5,809 nucleotides of DNA from Thermogladius sp. (lineage in GTDB: Archaea; Thermoproteota; Thermoprotei_A; Sulfolobales; Desulfurococcaceae): assembly GCA_009904025.1 (NCBI GenBank), contig WYEE01000032.1, forward strand, positions 1 through 5,809. Reading direction: 5' to 3'. This document shows positions 1 through 5,769 of the stretch, one piece after another (the stretch's first letter is position 1; each line of letters starts with the position of its first letter). A program made the translations under genes and the position numbers. The notes under the pieces are model-generated. The model did no database searches, was not told where the DNA came from, and saw only the letters and a program-made list of their open reading frames with translations.

Positions 1-60
1 TTTAACATGGGCCTGAGATTCATCGAGGAGACGCTGAGAGCCCTGGGTGGCGGGAAATGA
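1..60 (+). CDS. C-terminal end of an unidentified upstream gene (partial)
   Basis: Frame 1 is open from the first base and ends in TGA at 58-60, encoding the last 19 residues of a protein (FNMGLRFIEETLRALGGGK). The start lies outside the window. The stop overlaps the ATG of the inositol-1-phosphate synthase in an ATGA arrangement. The sequence GGGTGG at 45-50, inside this reading frame, sits six bases before that ATG and can serve as its ribosome-binding site. This layout is typical of translationally coupled genes, so the upstream gene is probably in the same operon. The visible residues suggest a terminal helix followed by a glycine-rich end, which is too little to name a function. Confidence 0.7.
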   Translation, partial: FNMGLRFIEETLRALGGGK

Positions 61-1217
61 GGGTAGTTGTGATCGGGCAGGGGATGGCGGCCTCACACCT
101 TGAAGTAGGACTAGAGAGGTTGAAGAGAAACGAGATACCTGACTACGGCGTTCCGTTGAGGGACTGGATCCCGGTTAAGTACAATGAGATAGAGATCGTC
201 GCCGCATACGATGTGGACGAGAGGAAGATTGGTAAATCAGCTTACGAGCTAGCCCGCGAGTACTTCAACTCCTCAGCTTTACCCGGTTCGCTCAAGGAGA
301 TACAGGTCAGGAGGGGTATTCACCTCGGCAGCTTGAAGGGGCTCCCGTTTAAAGCACGGGGTCTAGAGGAGAAGCTCGGCTTGGAGAAAGCTATTGAGGT
401 TCTAGTAGATGAGTGGAGGAGTTTCAGGGCAGACGTGTTCGTGAACATTATGACTACAGAGCCGGTTGAGCCGGTTGGAGATGTAAATGAGCTTGAGACG
501 AGAGTTAGAGAAGGATATCTCACAGCCTCCCAAGCCTACGCTTACGCAGTCGCATTGTATGCGAGGAAAGTGAAACCAGCTGTCTTCATAAACGCGATAC
601 CATCCCCAATAGCCTCAGACCAGGCTTTCATAGACTTGTATAAGAACAGTAATGCGATTGTCTTCGGGGACGACGCGGCGACAGGTGCGACACCTCTTAC
701 AGCAGACCTCTTGGAGCACCTCTACCAGAGGAACAGGAGAGTTCTAGACATAGCACAATTCAATATCGGCGGCAACACGGATTTCCTCGCTTTAACAGAG
801 CCTGAGAGAAATATCATGAAGAAGAAGACTAAGAGCAGCATGGTATCCGATATCTTAGGCTACGAGGCCCCTAACTACATTAGGCCCACGGGCTACCTGG
901 AGCCGATAGGGGATAAGAAGTTTGTCGCGATGATAATAGAGTACATGAGCTTCGGAGATTTCAAGGACGAGATATACGTGATCATGAGAGTAAACGATAA
1001 ACCAGCTATAACAGGCGTTCTAATAGACCTTATAAGGCTTGGGAAGATGGCTTTGGAAAAGAAGACATATGGGACTGTCTACGAGGTCAACGCCTTCTAC
1101 ACTAAGAGGCCAGGGCCGCCTGGCGTTAAAGCGATCTCCAAGGTGAAGGCCTTCTACACGCTATTGGATTGGTTAGGGATAAAAGACCCGAGGGATATCA
1201 GGTCTGAGACAAGGTAG
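57..1217 (+). CDS. ino1: Myo-inositol-1-phosphate synthase
   Basis: This enzyme converts D-glucose 6-phosphate to 1D-myo-inositol 3-phosphate using NAD+ in the cytosol. In archaea the product feeds inositol phospholipid headgroups and, in many hyperthermophiles, the solute di-myo-inositol phosphate. The 386-residue product has an N-terminal Rossmann turn (VVVIGQGMAAS, residues 3-13), the segment INAIPSP (178-184), GDDAATGAT (204-212) and the family hallmark IGGNTDF (237-243). Lys255, Lys259, Lys288 (in GDKK) and Lys350 have the spacing I recall for the four active-site lysines of the Archaeoglobus fulgidus enzyme (K274, K278, K306, K367). The length is close to the short archaeal form and well below the eukaryotic form of about 510 residues. 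The ATG at 57 is supported by GGGTGG six bases upstream and by the ATGA overlap with the preceding gene. Adenylate kinase follows almost without a gap. The family assignment is firm; which end product it serves is inferred. Confidence 0.95.
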   Translation: MRVVVIGQGMAASHLEVGLERLKRNEIPDYGVPLRDWIPVKYNEIEIVAAYDVDERKIGKSAYELAREYFNSSALPGSLKEIQVRRGIHLGSLKGLPFKARGLEEKLGLEKAIEVLVDEWRSFRADVFVNIMTTEPVEPVGDVNELETRVREGYLTASQAYAYAVALYARKVKPAVFINAIPSPIASDQAFIDLYKNSNAIVFGDDAATGATPLTADLLEHLYQRNRRVLDIAQFNIGGNTDFLALTEPERNIMKKKTKSSMVSDILGYEAPNYIRPTGYLEPIGDKKFVAMIIEYMSFGDFKDEIYVIMRVNDKPAITGVLIDLIRLGKMALEKKTYGTVYEVNAFYTKRPGPPGVKAISKVKAFYTLLDWLGIKDPRDIRSETR

Positions 1218-1221
1218 GGTG
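1217..1221 (+). promoter_or_regulatory. Ribosome-binding site that favours the TTG start of adenylate kinase
   Basis: GGGTG matches the anti-Shine-Dalgarno end of archaeal 16S rRNA (GGAGGTGAT) and lies six bases before the TTG at 1228. The same spacing is seen before the ATG at 57. The alternative GTG start at 1219 lies inside this motif and has only a poorly placed AAGGT upstream. This is a reading of spacing only; initiation at 1219 cannot be excluded. Confidence 0.5.
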
Positions 1222-1227
1222 TTAGAG

Positions 1228-1890
1228 TTGAGGCTTGTCCTAATAGGTCCTCCTGGCGCCGGTAAAGGAACATACTCGGGGTATTTCACGAAGAAGTACT
1301 GTATACCCCACATAAGCACAGGCGACATTTTCAGGGCTGAAGTCTCTAAGGGCACTGAACTAGGGTTGAAAGTGAAAGAGTACTTGGATAGAGGCGAGCT
1401 TGTCCCAGACGAAATAGTCGTGGAGGTGGTTAGAAGGAGGTTATCTGAGCCTGACACTAGGAGGGGCTTCATACTAGATGGTTTCCCGAGGACTATAAAA
1501 CAAGCGCAGGAGCTCGAGAAGACGACGACGATAGATGCTGCGGTACACATCTACATCCCGGAGGATGAGGCTGTTAGGAGACTCAGCAACAGATACGTCT
1601 GCCCAGTATGTGGGAGAGTGTACAATCTAACATTCAACCCGCCCAAGAACGATTTAACCTGCGATGCGGATGGGGCTAAGCTTGTTAGAAGAAGCGATGA
1701 CGAGCCCGAGGTCATTAGGAGGAGATACCAGGTCTACTACCAGACTTTCACACCGATCATAGAATACTATAGGGAGAAGAGGTTACTCATAGAGATCGAC
1801 AACACTATCGGCAGCGATAAAGGCATTCCCCTGCTAGAGAAAATCCTCCTCGAGAAAAACATCATTAGGATTGAGCCATGCGTTAAGTAG
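1228..1890 (+). CDS. adk: Adenylate kinase, long form with zinc-binding LID
   Basis: It catalyses ATP + AMP = 2 ADP in the cytosol. From the TTG at 1228 the product is 220 residues and begins MRLVLIGPPGAGKGT, the usual family N-terminus, with the P-loop GPPGAGKGT at 7-15. AMP-site motifs are STGD (30-33) with Arg36, and GFPRT (85-89). The LID carries Cys125, Cys128, Cys145 and Asp148; the 3-17-3 spacing equals the CCCD zinc site known in Geobacillus stearothermophilus adenylate kinase. The conserved LID arginines are Arg155 (R-S-D-D) and Arg166. This is the bacterial-like long form, not the short trimeric archaeal AdkA of Sulfolobus and Methanococcus. An in-frame GTG at 1219 would add three residues (MLE); the TTG is preferred for its ribosome-binding site and family-like N-terminus. 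The gene begins within 10 bases of the inositol-phosphate synthase stop, so the two are almost certainly cotranscribed. Confidence 0.95.
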   Translation: MRLVLIGPPGAGKGTYSGYFTKKYCIPHISTGDIFRAEVSKGTELGLKVKEYLDRGELVPDEIVVEVVRRRLSEPDTRRGFILDGFPRTIKQAQELEKTTTIDAAVHIYIPEDEAVRRLSNRYVCPVCGRVYNLTFNPPKNDLTCDADGAKLVRRSDDEPEVIRRRYQVYYQTFTPIIEYYREKRLLIEIDNTIGSDKGIPLLEKILLEKNIIRIEPCVK

Positions 1891-1904
1891 AGTGGATGTA
1901 AGAG

Positions 1905-2840
1905 TTGATACTAAGGCTGGTGTACTTCGAGCCTAAACCACTTTCAACAATAGAGATCCCTCTTAAGGATCTTCACTCTTTCCTATCGACAGGTGGGGCT
2001 GAAAACAAGGTTGTAGTGGAAGAATTCAGGGTAGGTTTCAAAGGGTTGGTTCTTCAACCTGTAGGTAGCGAGGAGGTTACCTTAGTAGGGCAAGGTAGCA
2101 AGGTGAGATTAAGGGAGCCTGGCTTAAAATATTGCCTATGGCACTCAGGCGGCTTGTCTGAGAGAGATAACCCGTTGGAGAGGAGGTACTGTACCCAGCC
2201 TGTCCAGTCATCCCAGGGTTTTTGTCCAAGACACATTAAGACTCCCAGGGCAATTTACACACTCTGTTTTACGACGGGTGGAGAAGGTAGTTTAGAATAC
2301 TGTAAGATGCTAGACAGCACTCTAGCCGGCGAGGGAGGTTACGTTGTTTATATAGTTGCTTTCCACGGGAGAATTAAAGTCGGGTCAACTAGGTATTGGC
2401 GGTTCAACGAGAGGCTTGCCGAGCAACCACATTCACTGGGCTCTATTGTTTTCGAGACGAATAGCTCGCACCAGGCGAGGAGCGTGGAGTTGAAGATAAG
2501 CAGGATTGGCGGCTTCGTAGAACACTTGAAAGCCGATTTCAGGGATCTGTTGAATCCCCCTATCATCCAAGATGCGAACACCCTGCTCATCAATGCTAAA
2601 AAGCTTAGGAGGGCTGGGTTTGACTTAAAGCCCATTAAACCTCTGAGAGTGGAGCCGGATGAGAAGGACGTTTTCAAAAATACCGTGGAGAGAAGAGTTA
2701 GTGATGTGATCGATGTTACCCTAGAGCTGGTGGGATACTACTCAGGCTATATCCTCCTATATAATCCAGGACAAGCCGTCTATGTAGCTGTAAAAGCGAG
2801 CCAACTCCTCCAAACTGATAGTGTCACGGTGGTTGATTGA
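1905..2840 (+). CDS. DUF2797 family protein with Cys/His cluster and GIY-YIG-like segment
   Basis: A 311-residue soluble protein of unknown function, assigned to DUF2797 by overall pattern. Residues 77-110 hold a probable zinc site: Cys77-x2-His80, Cys96, and Cys107-x2-His110; Cys121 and Cys133 lie further on. Residues 146-172 (YVVYIVAFHGRIKVGST, then R163, R166 and R170) are the most conserved-looking part. They resemble the core of GIY-YIG nucleases of the T5orf172 type, where a strand ending in YI is followed by G-x-x-K-x-G-x-T. The remaining C-terminal 140 residues have no motif I recognise. The start is TTG at 1905; an in-frame ATG at 1896 is followed at once by TAA, so nothing longer is possible. 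The ribosome-binding site is weak (GTGGAT at 1892-1897). The gap from adk is 14 bases, so it belongs to the same operon. The family call is fairly confident; nuclease activity is only a hypothesis. Confidence 0.8.
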   Translation: MILRLVYFEPKPLSTIEIPLKDLHSFLSTGGAENKVVVEEFRVGFKGLVLQPVGSEEVTLVGQGSKVRLREPGLKYCLWHSGGLSERDNPLERRYCTQPVQSSQGFCPRHIKTPRAIYTLCFTTGGEGSLEYCKMLDSTLAGEGGYVVYIVAFHGRIKVGSTRYWRFNERLAEQPHSLGSIVFETNSSHQARSVELKISRIGGFVEHLKADFRDLLNPPIIQDANTLLINAKKLRRAGFDLKPIKPLRVEPDEKDVFKNTVERRVSDVIDVTLELVGYYSGYILLYNPGQAVYVAVKASQLLQTDSVTVVD

Positions 2841-3091
2841 AGAGAGCGCTGGAAGACGCTATTAAGTTACTAGATATTTTAATAGGGGATAGAGAATCCT
2901 ATTTCAGCGGAGACTATTTGAATAGCGAGGGAAGGAAGCTCTTCGAGGAAGCTGCTAGAAGCATTTTAAGAGAGGCCCCGTACTTAAGGAGGAGGATTAG
3001 TAGGGTTCGCAGGAAAGGGGATTACAACACAATTCTATCCTTGAGGGAGGATCTGGCAATCCTCTTGCTTAAAGGTGGTCAAGAGGGATAA
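2837..3091 (+). CDS. Small conserved-looking hypothetical protein (84 aa)
   Basis: I do not recognise this protein. It starts with a TTG at 2837 that overlaps the TGA of the DUF2797 gene (TTGA), with GGTGG at 2828-2832 as a close ribosome-binding site, so translation is probably coupled. The product is rich in charged residues and looks fully helical: a first helix near 2-18, a second near 32-46 (R-K-L-F-E-E-A-A-R-S-I-L), a strongly basic patch at about 51-60 (RRRISRVRRK), and a last helix near 64-79. There is no signal peptide, membrane segment, cysteine or known catalytic motif. The basic patch could bind nucleic acid or a partner, possibly the DUF2797 protein, but this is only inference. 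It is the last gene of the left operon. No clear T-run terminator follows before the convergent regulator gene. Confidence 0.7.
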   Translation: MKRALEDAIKLLDILIGDRESYFSGDYLNSEGRKLFEEAARSILREAPYLRRRISRVRRKGDYNTILSLREDLAILLLKGGQEG

Positions 3092-3116
3092 TGCCGGGAA
3101 TTAGCGAGCTTGGGCT

Positions 3117-3641
3117 TCATCTTCTGCGGAGTGAGGGCAGGCAGTTACCACAGAAACTGTATATGTCGGTGTGGTTCAGGTAAGAGTAGCAGTTAGGGGA
3201 GTTGTTTCTCAAAGGTATCATATAATCGTTTGGAAGCTTCCCGTAATGTATTTCGATCTCATCTATCTCGCCGGACAGGTATTTTATTACGGAGACTAGG
3301 GATGCTATCTCCTTTTTATCCCTACCATAAACCATTGCTATGAGCTCATTATCGTTTACAACCATCACCCCGAGAACGCGATTACAGTTCAACATTATTC
3401 TCAGCAAAACCTCTCTTCTACCCCCTTTTATTCTCAACAATGCTGCGTTATTTCCCAGGAGAGCGGCTGAGAACAAGGGTTTGAAAACAAGCTGTTCTCT
3501 TGACATCAACCTCTTAAGTCTGTTCCTAATTGATGTAGGGCTTAAACCGGTTACCTTCGAGATGGCTGAAATATTGGGTCTAGCATTCTCAATCAGGGAG
3601 GCGACGAGTCTTCTATCATCTTGGTTCAAGCTTTGCTCCAT
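3117..3641 (-). CDS. Lrp/AsnC-type transcriptional regulator with Cys/His-rich C-terminal tail
   Basis: A 174-residue probable DNA-binding regulator. Residues 7-46 form a winged helix-turn-helix of the Lrp/AsnC kind: D-D-R-R-L-V-A-S-L-I-E-N-A-R, then the helix-turn-helix at 25-46 (ISAISKVTGLSP, then SIRNRLKRLM). Residues 65-135 read as a beta-alpha-beta-beta-alpha-beta unit resembling the RAM ligand-sensing domain, though without a recognised signature. The tail (151-174) contains Cys151, His157, Cys164 and Cys167 and ends FCGNCLPSLRRR. This resembles the end of metal-sensing TRASH domains found fused to some archaeal Lrp-like regulators, but the spacing (C-x12-C-x2-C) is shorter than the classical C-x19-22-C-x3-C. 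The gene is transcribed toward the left operon, converging with a 25-base gap, and away from moxR. A perfect inverted repeat covers its start codon and predicted transcription start, which suggests autoregulation. The ATG at 3641 has only a weak ribosome-binding site, so the message may have a very short leader. Confidence 0.85.
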   Translation of the reverse strand: MEQSLNQDDRRLVASLIENARPNISAISKVTGLSPTSIRNRLKRLMSREQLVFKPLFSAALLGNNAALLRIKGGRREVLLRIMLNCNRVLGVMVVNDNELIAMVYGRDKKEIASLVSVIKYLSGEIDEIEIHYGKLPNDYMIPLRNNSPNCYSYLNHTDIYSFCGNCLPSLRRR

Positions 3642-3664
3642 TACAATTATCCCGAATTGTAATG
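3639..3664. promoter_or_regulatory. Perfect 10-bp inverted repeat, probable operator of the Lrp-like regulator
   Basis: The arms are CATTACAATT (3639-3648) and AATTGTAATG (3655-3664), exact reverse complements separated by the six bases ATCCCG. The left end is the start codon of the minus-strand regulator (CAT, read ATG). A transcript starting about 25 bases from the TATA centre at 3681 would begin near 3655, inside the repeat. A bound protein would therefore block initiation. The length and dyad symmetry suit a dimeric Lrp-type helix-turn-helix protein. The repeat is seen directly; its role as an operator is inferred. An RNA hairpin is less likely, because only part of the repeat would be transcribed. 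Confidence 0.6.
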
Positions 3665-3676
3665 TTGGCTAAAGTG

Positions 3677-3685
3677 TTTTATATA
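3677..3685. promoter_or_regulatory. TATA element of the divergent regulator/moxR promoter
   Basis: TTTTATATA on the plus strand reads TATATAAAA on the minus strand, so it is an acceptable archaeal TATA box in both directions. On the plus strand the purine-rich AAAGTG directly upstream could be the BRE and the predicted start is near 3706-3710, about 20 bases before the moxR ATG. On the minus strand the preceding bases read ATCAAG and the predicted start is near 3652-3657, about 14 bases before the regulator ATG. It is the only clear TATA candidate in the 86-base gap. Whether one element serves both genes or mainly one cannot be told from sequence. Confidence 0.6.
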
Positions 3686-3703
3686 CTTGATATGGCATTT
3701 AGA

Positions 3704-3721
3704 AGACCTAGTGAAGGGTCT
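3704..3721 (+). repeat. Short inverted repeat in the moxR leader
   Basis: AGACC (3704-3708) and GGTCT (3717-3721) are reverse complements separated by eight bases. The right arm overlaps the GAAGGG (3713-3718) that is the best ribosome-binding candidate for moxR, and the whole repeat covers the predicted moxR transcription start. The arms are short enough to occur by chance, and a 5-bp stem would be marginal at high growth temperature, so a function is only a possibility. Confidence 0.25.
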
Positions 3722-3727
3722 GCGTAG

Positions 3728-4660
3728 ATGGGTGTACGGCAAGCCTACTCCATGCTAGTAGAGTCGGGTTACCTTATTGAGAAAGAGCGCGAGGTAAAGC
3801 TTATTCTCGCAGCTCTTATCGCCCGCGGCCACGTCTTGATAGAGGGTGTGCCTGGTGTGGCCAAAACCACGATAGCCAAGTCTATTGCGAGATCTCTATC
3901 CCTTGAATTCAAGAGAGTTCAGATGACACCTGACCTGCTTCCGATGGATATCATAGGTTACAAGATATTTGATCAGAAGACCGGTGAGTTCAAGTTTGTT
4001 AAAGGGCCCATCTTCACAAACATACTTTTGGCGGACGAGATCAACAGGGCTTCGCCTAGGACTCAATCCGCACTTCTTGAAGCCATGCAGGAGAGGCAGG
4101 TTACAGTTGAGGGAGAAACCTTCAGGCTAGATGAGCCCTTCATGGTTTTAGCGACTCAAAACCCCGTGGAAATGGAAGGTGTTTTCCCTCTACCAGAGGC
4201 GCAACTGGACAGGTTTCTAATTAAGGTTGAGACAGGTTATCCAACTACTAAAGGGTTTACAGCCATGCTTAAGAGGATAGACGAGATAGAGGCATGGGTT
4301 GAATCGATTAAACCCGTCGTATCCAGGGAAGATGTTTTAAACGAGATCAAAAACGTCAGGGATGTTAGAGTCGATGAAGTTATCTACCAGTATATTGCGA
4401 CACTAGTTGAGGAGACCAGGAGACACAGCGCCGTGAGGTTAGGGGCTTCACCCAGATCAGGCATCGCGGTCTTGAGGATGGCTAAGGCCGTGGCTTACCT
4501 AGATGGGAGAAACTATGTTATACCCGACGACGTGAAACAAGTTCTAGTACCAACCCTTTCTCACAGGCTGATTTTGAACCCGGAGTTTGAAATCGAGGGT
4601 GTTTCAGCGAGTAGAATAATAGAGGAGATCATGAGTAAAGTGCCGGTGCCTAAGCCTTGA
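3728..4660 (+). CDS. moxR: MoxR family AAA+ ATPase
   Basis: A cytosolic AAA+ ATPase of the MoxR group. These ATPases act as chaperone-like factors in maturing or activating partner proteins, often ones with VWA or DUF58 domains, at the membrane. The 310-residue product has Walker A GVPGVAKT (40-47), Walker B LLADEINRA (100-108), sensor 1 ATQNP (142-146), the LDRF segment with a probable arginine finger (159-163; Arg162), and the sensor 2 region GASPRSG (239-245; Arg243). A helical lid fills the C-terminal third. The length is typical and no key residue is missing. The ATG at 3728 is preceded directly by an in-frame TAG, so it is the earliest possible ATG. GAAGGG at 3713-3718 is a plausible ribosome-binding site. 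Its TGA overlaps the TTG of the DUF4129 gene, so the two are translationally coupled. It is transcribed divergently from the Lrp-like regulator. Confidence 0.95.
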   Translation: MGVRQAYSMLVESGYLIEKEREVKLILAALIARGHVLIEGVPGVAKTTIAKSIARSLSLEFKRVQMTPDLLPMDIIGYKIFDQKTGEFKFVKGPIFTNILLADEINRASPRTQSALLEAMQERQVTVEGETFRLDEPFMVLATQNPVEMEGVFPLPEAQLDRFLIKVETGYPTTKGFTAMLKRIDEIEAWVESIKPVVSREDVLNEIKNVRDVRVDEVIYQYIATLVEETRRHSAVRLGASPRSGIAVLRMAKAVAYLDGRNYVIPDDVKQVLVPTLSHRLILNPEFEIEGVSASRIIEEIMSKVPVPKP

Positions 4661-5769
4661 CCAGGTTGGGCACAGTTATACTAATTTTGCTAGCAGTAGT
4701 GGTAGGCGTATGGGGTAACATTGCTTTCACACAGCAACTTGAATCCTACAGGCATACCCCCGGATTCTCAGGCTACAGTCTAAGCGATTGGCAGGAAATT
4801 TTAAACGCCTTGACAAAAGGCAATTTGACTCCTAGTGAAGCACAGATGGCAGCCTCGCTAATAGGCTCATTGGCCAACCAGTCTTCTCAAAGCCAGCCCA
4901 ACGGCTCGGCATCAAACGCGTCGTTGAACGCGTTGTATGAATATTTCACTTTGTCCTCTGGGAATTTCAGTGAAACCGATATTATGAACGCGATATCTCT
5001 CCTAAACAACTCTAACATTAGGGATCTATTATACTCGATGTTTACTGGGAGAAACGTGTCCAGCAGCGACATTATGCAAGCCCTCAACCTGTTAAACAAT
5101 ATGTGGCGTGGAGGAGAGATTTCCACGACAGATTACATGCTGGCGTTGAAGCTTCTATCCATATTGGCGCAGTCCCAGGGTTACACGGATTTATCGGGGC
5201 GCCTGGACTATGAGTCTATGAAGGCAGCAGCCAGTTTAATGAATAATCTCACAAACATTCTCCCAAACCTTATACCATACACATCGCAAAACTATCCGGC
5301 TCCCACCGGAGTAGGACTGGGGGCACCCCCTCAACTATTCCTCCCATCTCTCAAGTATTTATCGGTACCGCAAGGTCTACAGAGAACCATTGTGACGCCC
5401 CTGGTAGTGGCGGCCGTCATCCTGCTCTTCTTGCTGGCCCCTAGGGTTGCTGTGAAAGCGAGGTCTCTCAACCCTCTTGCCTATAAGAGGCTGGAGAGGC
5501 TTCTCGCCGAGGCTGGGAGGTGGGGTGAGGCTGTCAGGCTGTACTGGAGAGCTGTTTCGAGAGTGGAGTCTTCAACCGGGAGGAGAATGCTTCCAAGCGA
5601 GACACACCGGGAATATTACAATGCAGTAGAGGCCTCTATGGGCTCCTCCTCTGCTTTGTTCAAGAGGCTAACTGAGATATATGAGGCTAGGCGTTTCGCC
5701 GGGGACTCCAGGAGGGAGCTGGACGATGAGGCGCGCAGATTGTATGGTGAGTTAAGTGGTAAACTATAA
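4657..5769 (+). CDS. DUF4129 membrane protein with repeat-rich extracytoplasmic domain
   Basis: A 370-residue membrane protein that probably works with the adjacent MoxR ATPase. Residues 4-20 are hydrophobic (GTVILILLAVVVGVW), a signal anchor or signal peptide. Residues about 25-243 are rich in Asn, Ser and Leu, hold about six degenerate repeats of the pattern G-x-h-S-x-x-D-h-M-x-A-h-x-L-L (near 39, 55, 102, 131, 152 and 181), and contain eight N-x-S/T sequons (N56, N74, N82, N87, N103, N117, N133, N197). A second membrane segment covers about 245-262 (TPLVVAAVILLFLLAP). The C-terminal 105 residues match DUF4129: YKRLERLLAEAGRWGEA, then LPSETHREY (312-320) and a closing Y-E-A-R-R-F-A segment. 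They contain no sequon, consistent with a cytosolic location. The start is TTG at 4657 in a TTGA overlap with moxR; GGTG at 4644-4647 lies nine bases upstream. The DUF4129 call is good; the role of the outer domain is unknown. Confidence 0.85.
   Translation: MTRLGTVILILLAVVVGVWGNIAFTQQLESYRHTPGFSGYSLSDWQEILNALTKGNLTPSEAQMAASLIGSLANQSSQSQPNGSASNASLNALYEYFTLSSGNFSETDIMNAISLLNNSNIRDLLYSMFTGRNVSSSDIMQALNLLNNMWRGGEISTTDYMLALKLLSILAQSQGYTDLSGRLDYESMKAAASLMNNLTNILPNLIPYTSQNYPAPTGVGLGAPPQLFLPSLKYLSVPQGLQRTIVTPLVVAAVILLFLLAPRVAVKARSLNPLAYKRLERLLAEAGRWGEAVRLYWRAVSRVESSTGRRMLPSETHREYYNAVEASMGSSSALFKRLTEIYEARRFAGDSRRELDDEARRLYGELSGKL
5746..5750 (+). promoter_or_regulatory. Ribosome-binding site for the gene running off the right end
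   Basis: GGTGA, an exact match to the archaeal Shine-Dalgarno core, lies five bases before the GTG at 5756 and inside the end of the DUF4129 gene. It is the main support for placing the next start there and not at the in-frame GTG codons at 5798 and 5801, which lack such a motif. Confidence 0.5.

Noticed and set aside
1173..1550. 125-residue minus-strand frame opposite adenylate kinase
   Set aside because: It covers the P-loop and AMP-binding motifs of adk on the opposite strand and gives a low-complexity Ser/Pro-rich product; it is a shadow.
1946..1974. Imperfect inverted repeat (AGATCC / GGATCT) inside the DUF2797 gene
   Set aside because: Six-base arms within a coding region are expected by chance and there is no other regulatory signal there.
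2348..2677. 109-residue minus-strand frame opposite the DUF2797 gene
   Set aside because: The opposite strand carries the conserved part of the DUF2797 protein; no independent start signal or motif is seen.
3092..3116. Possible bidirectional terminator between the convergent genes
   Set aside because: The 25-base gap has no clear T-run on either strand and no strong stem; only mildly pyrimidine-rich tracts are present nearby.
3091..3183. 30-codon plus-strand reading frame starting at the TAATG junction after the 84-residue gene
   Set aside because: It is almost entirely antisense to the end of the Lrp-like regulator, the product has no recognisable features, and the convergent gene explains the sequence better. 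The TAATG overlap is the only point in its favour.
3340..3672. 110-residue plus-strand frame opposite the regulator
   Set aside because: It lies antisense to the helix-turn-helix and sensing region of a convincing gene, its product has no family-like motif, and it runs through the divergent promoter region.
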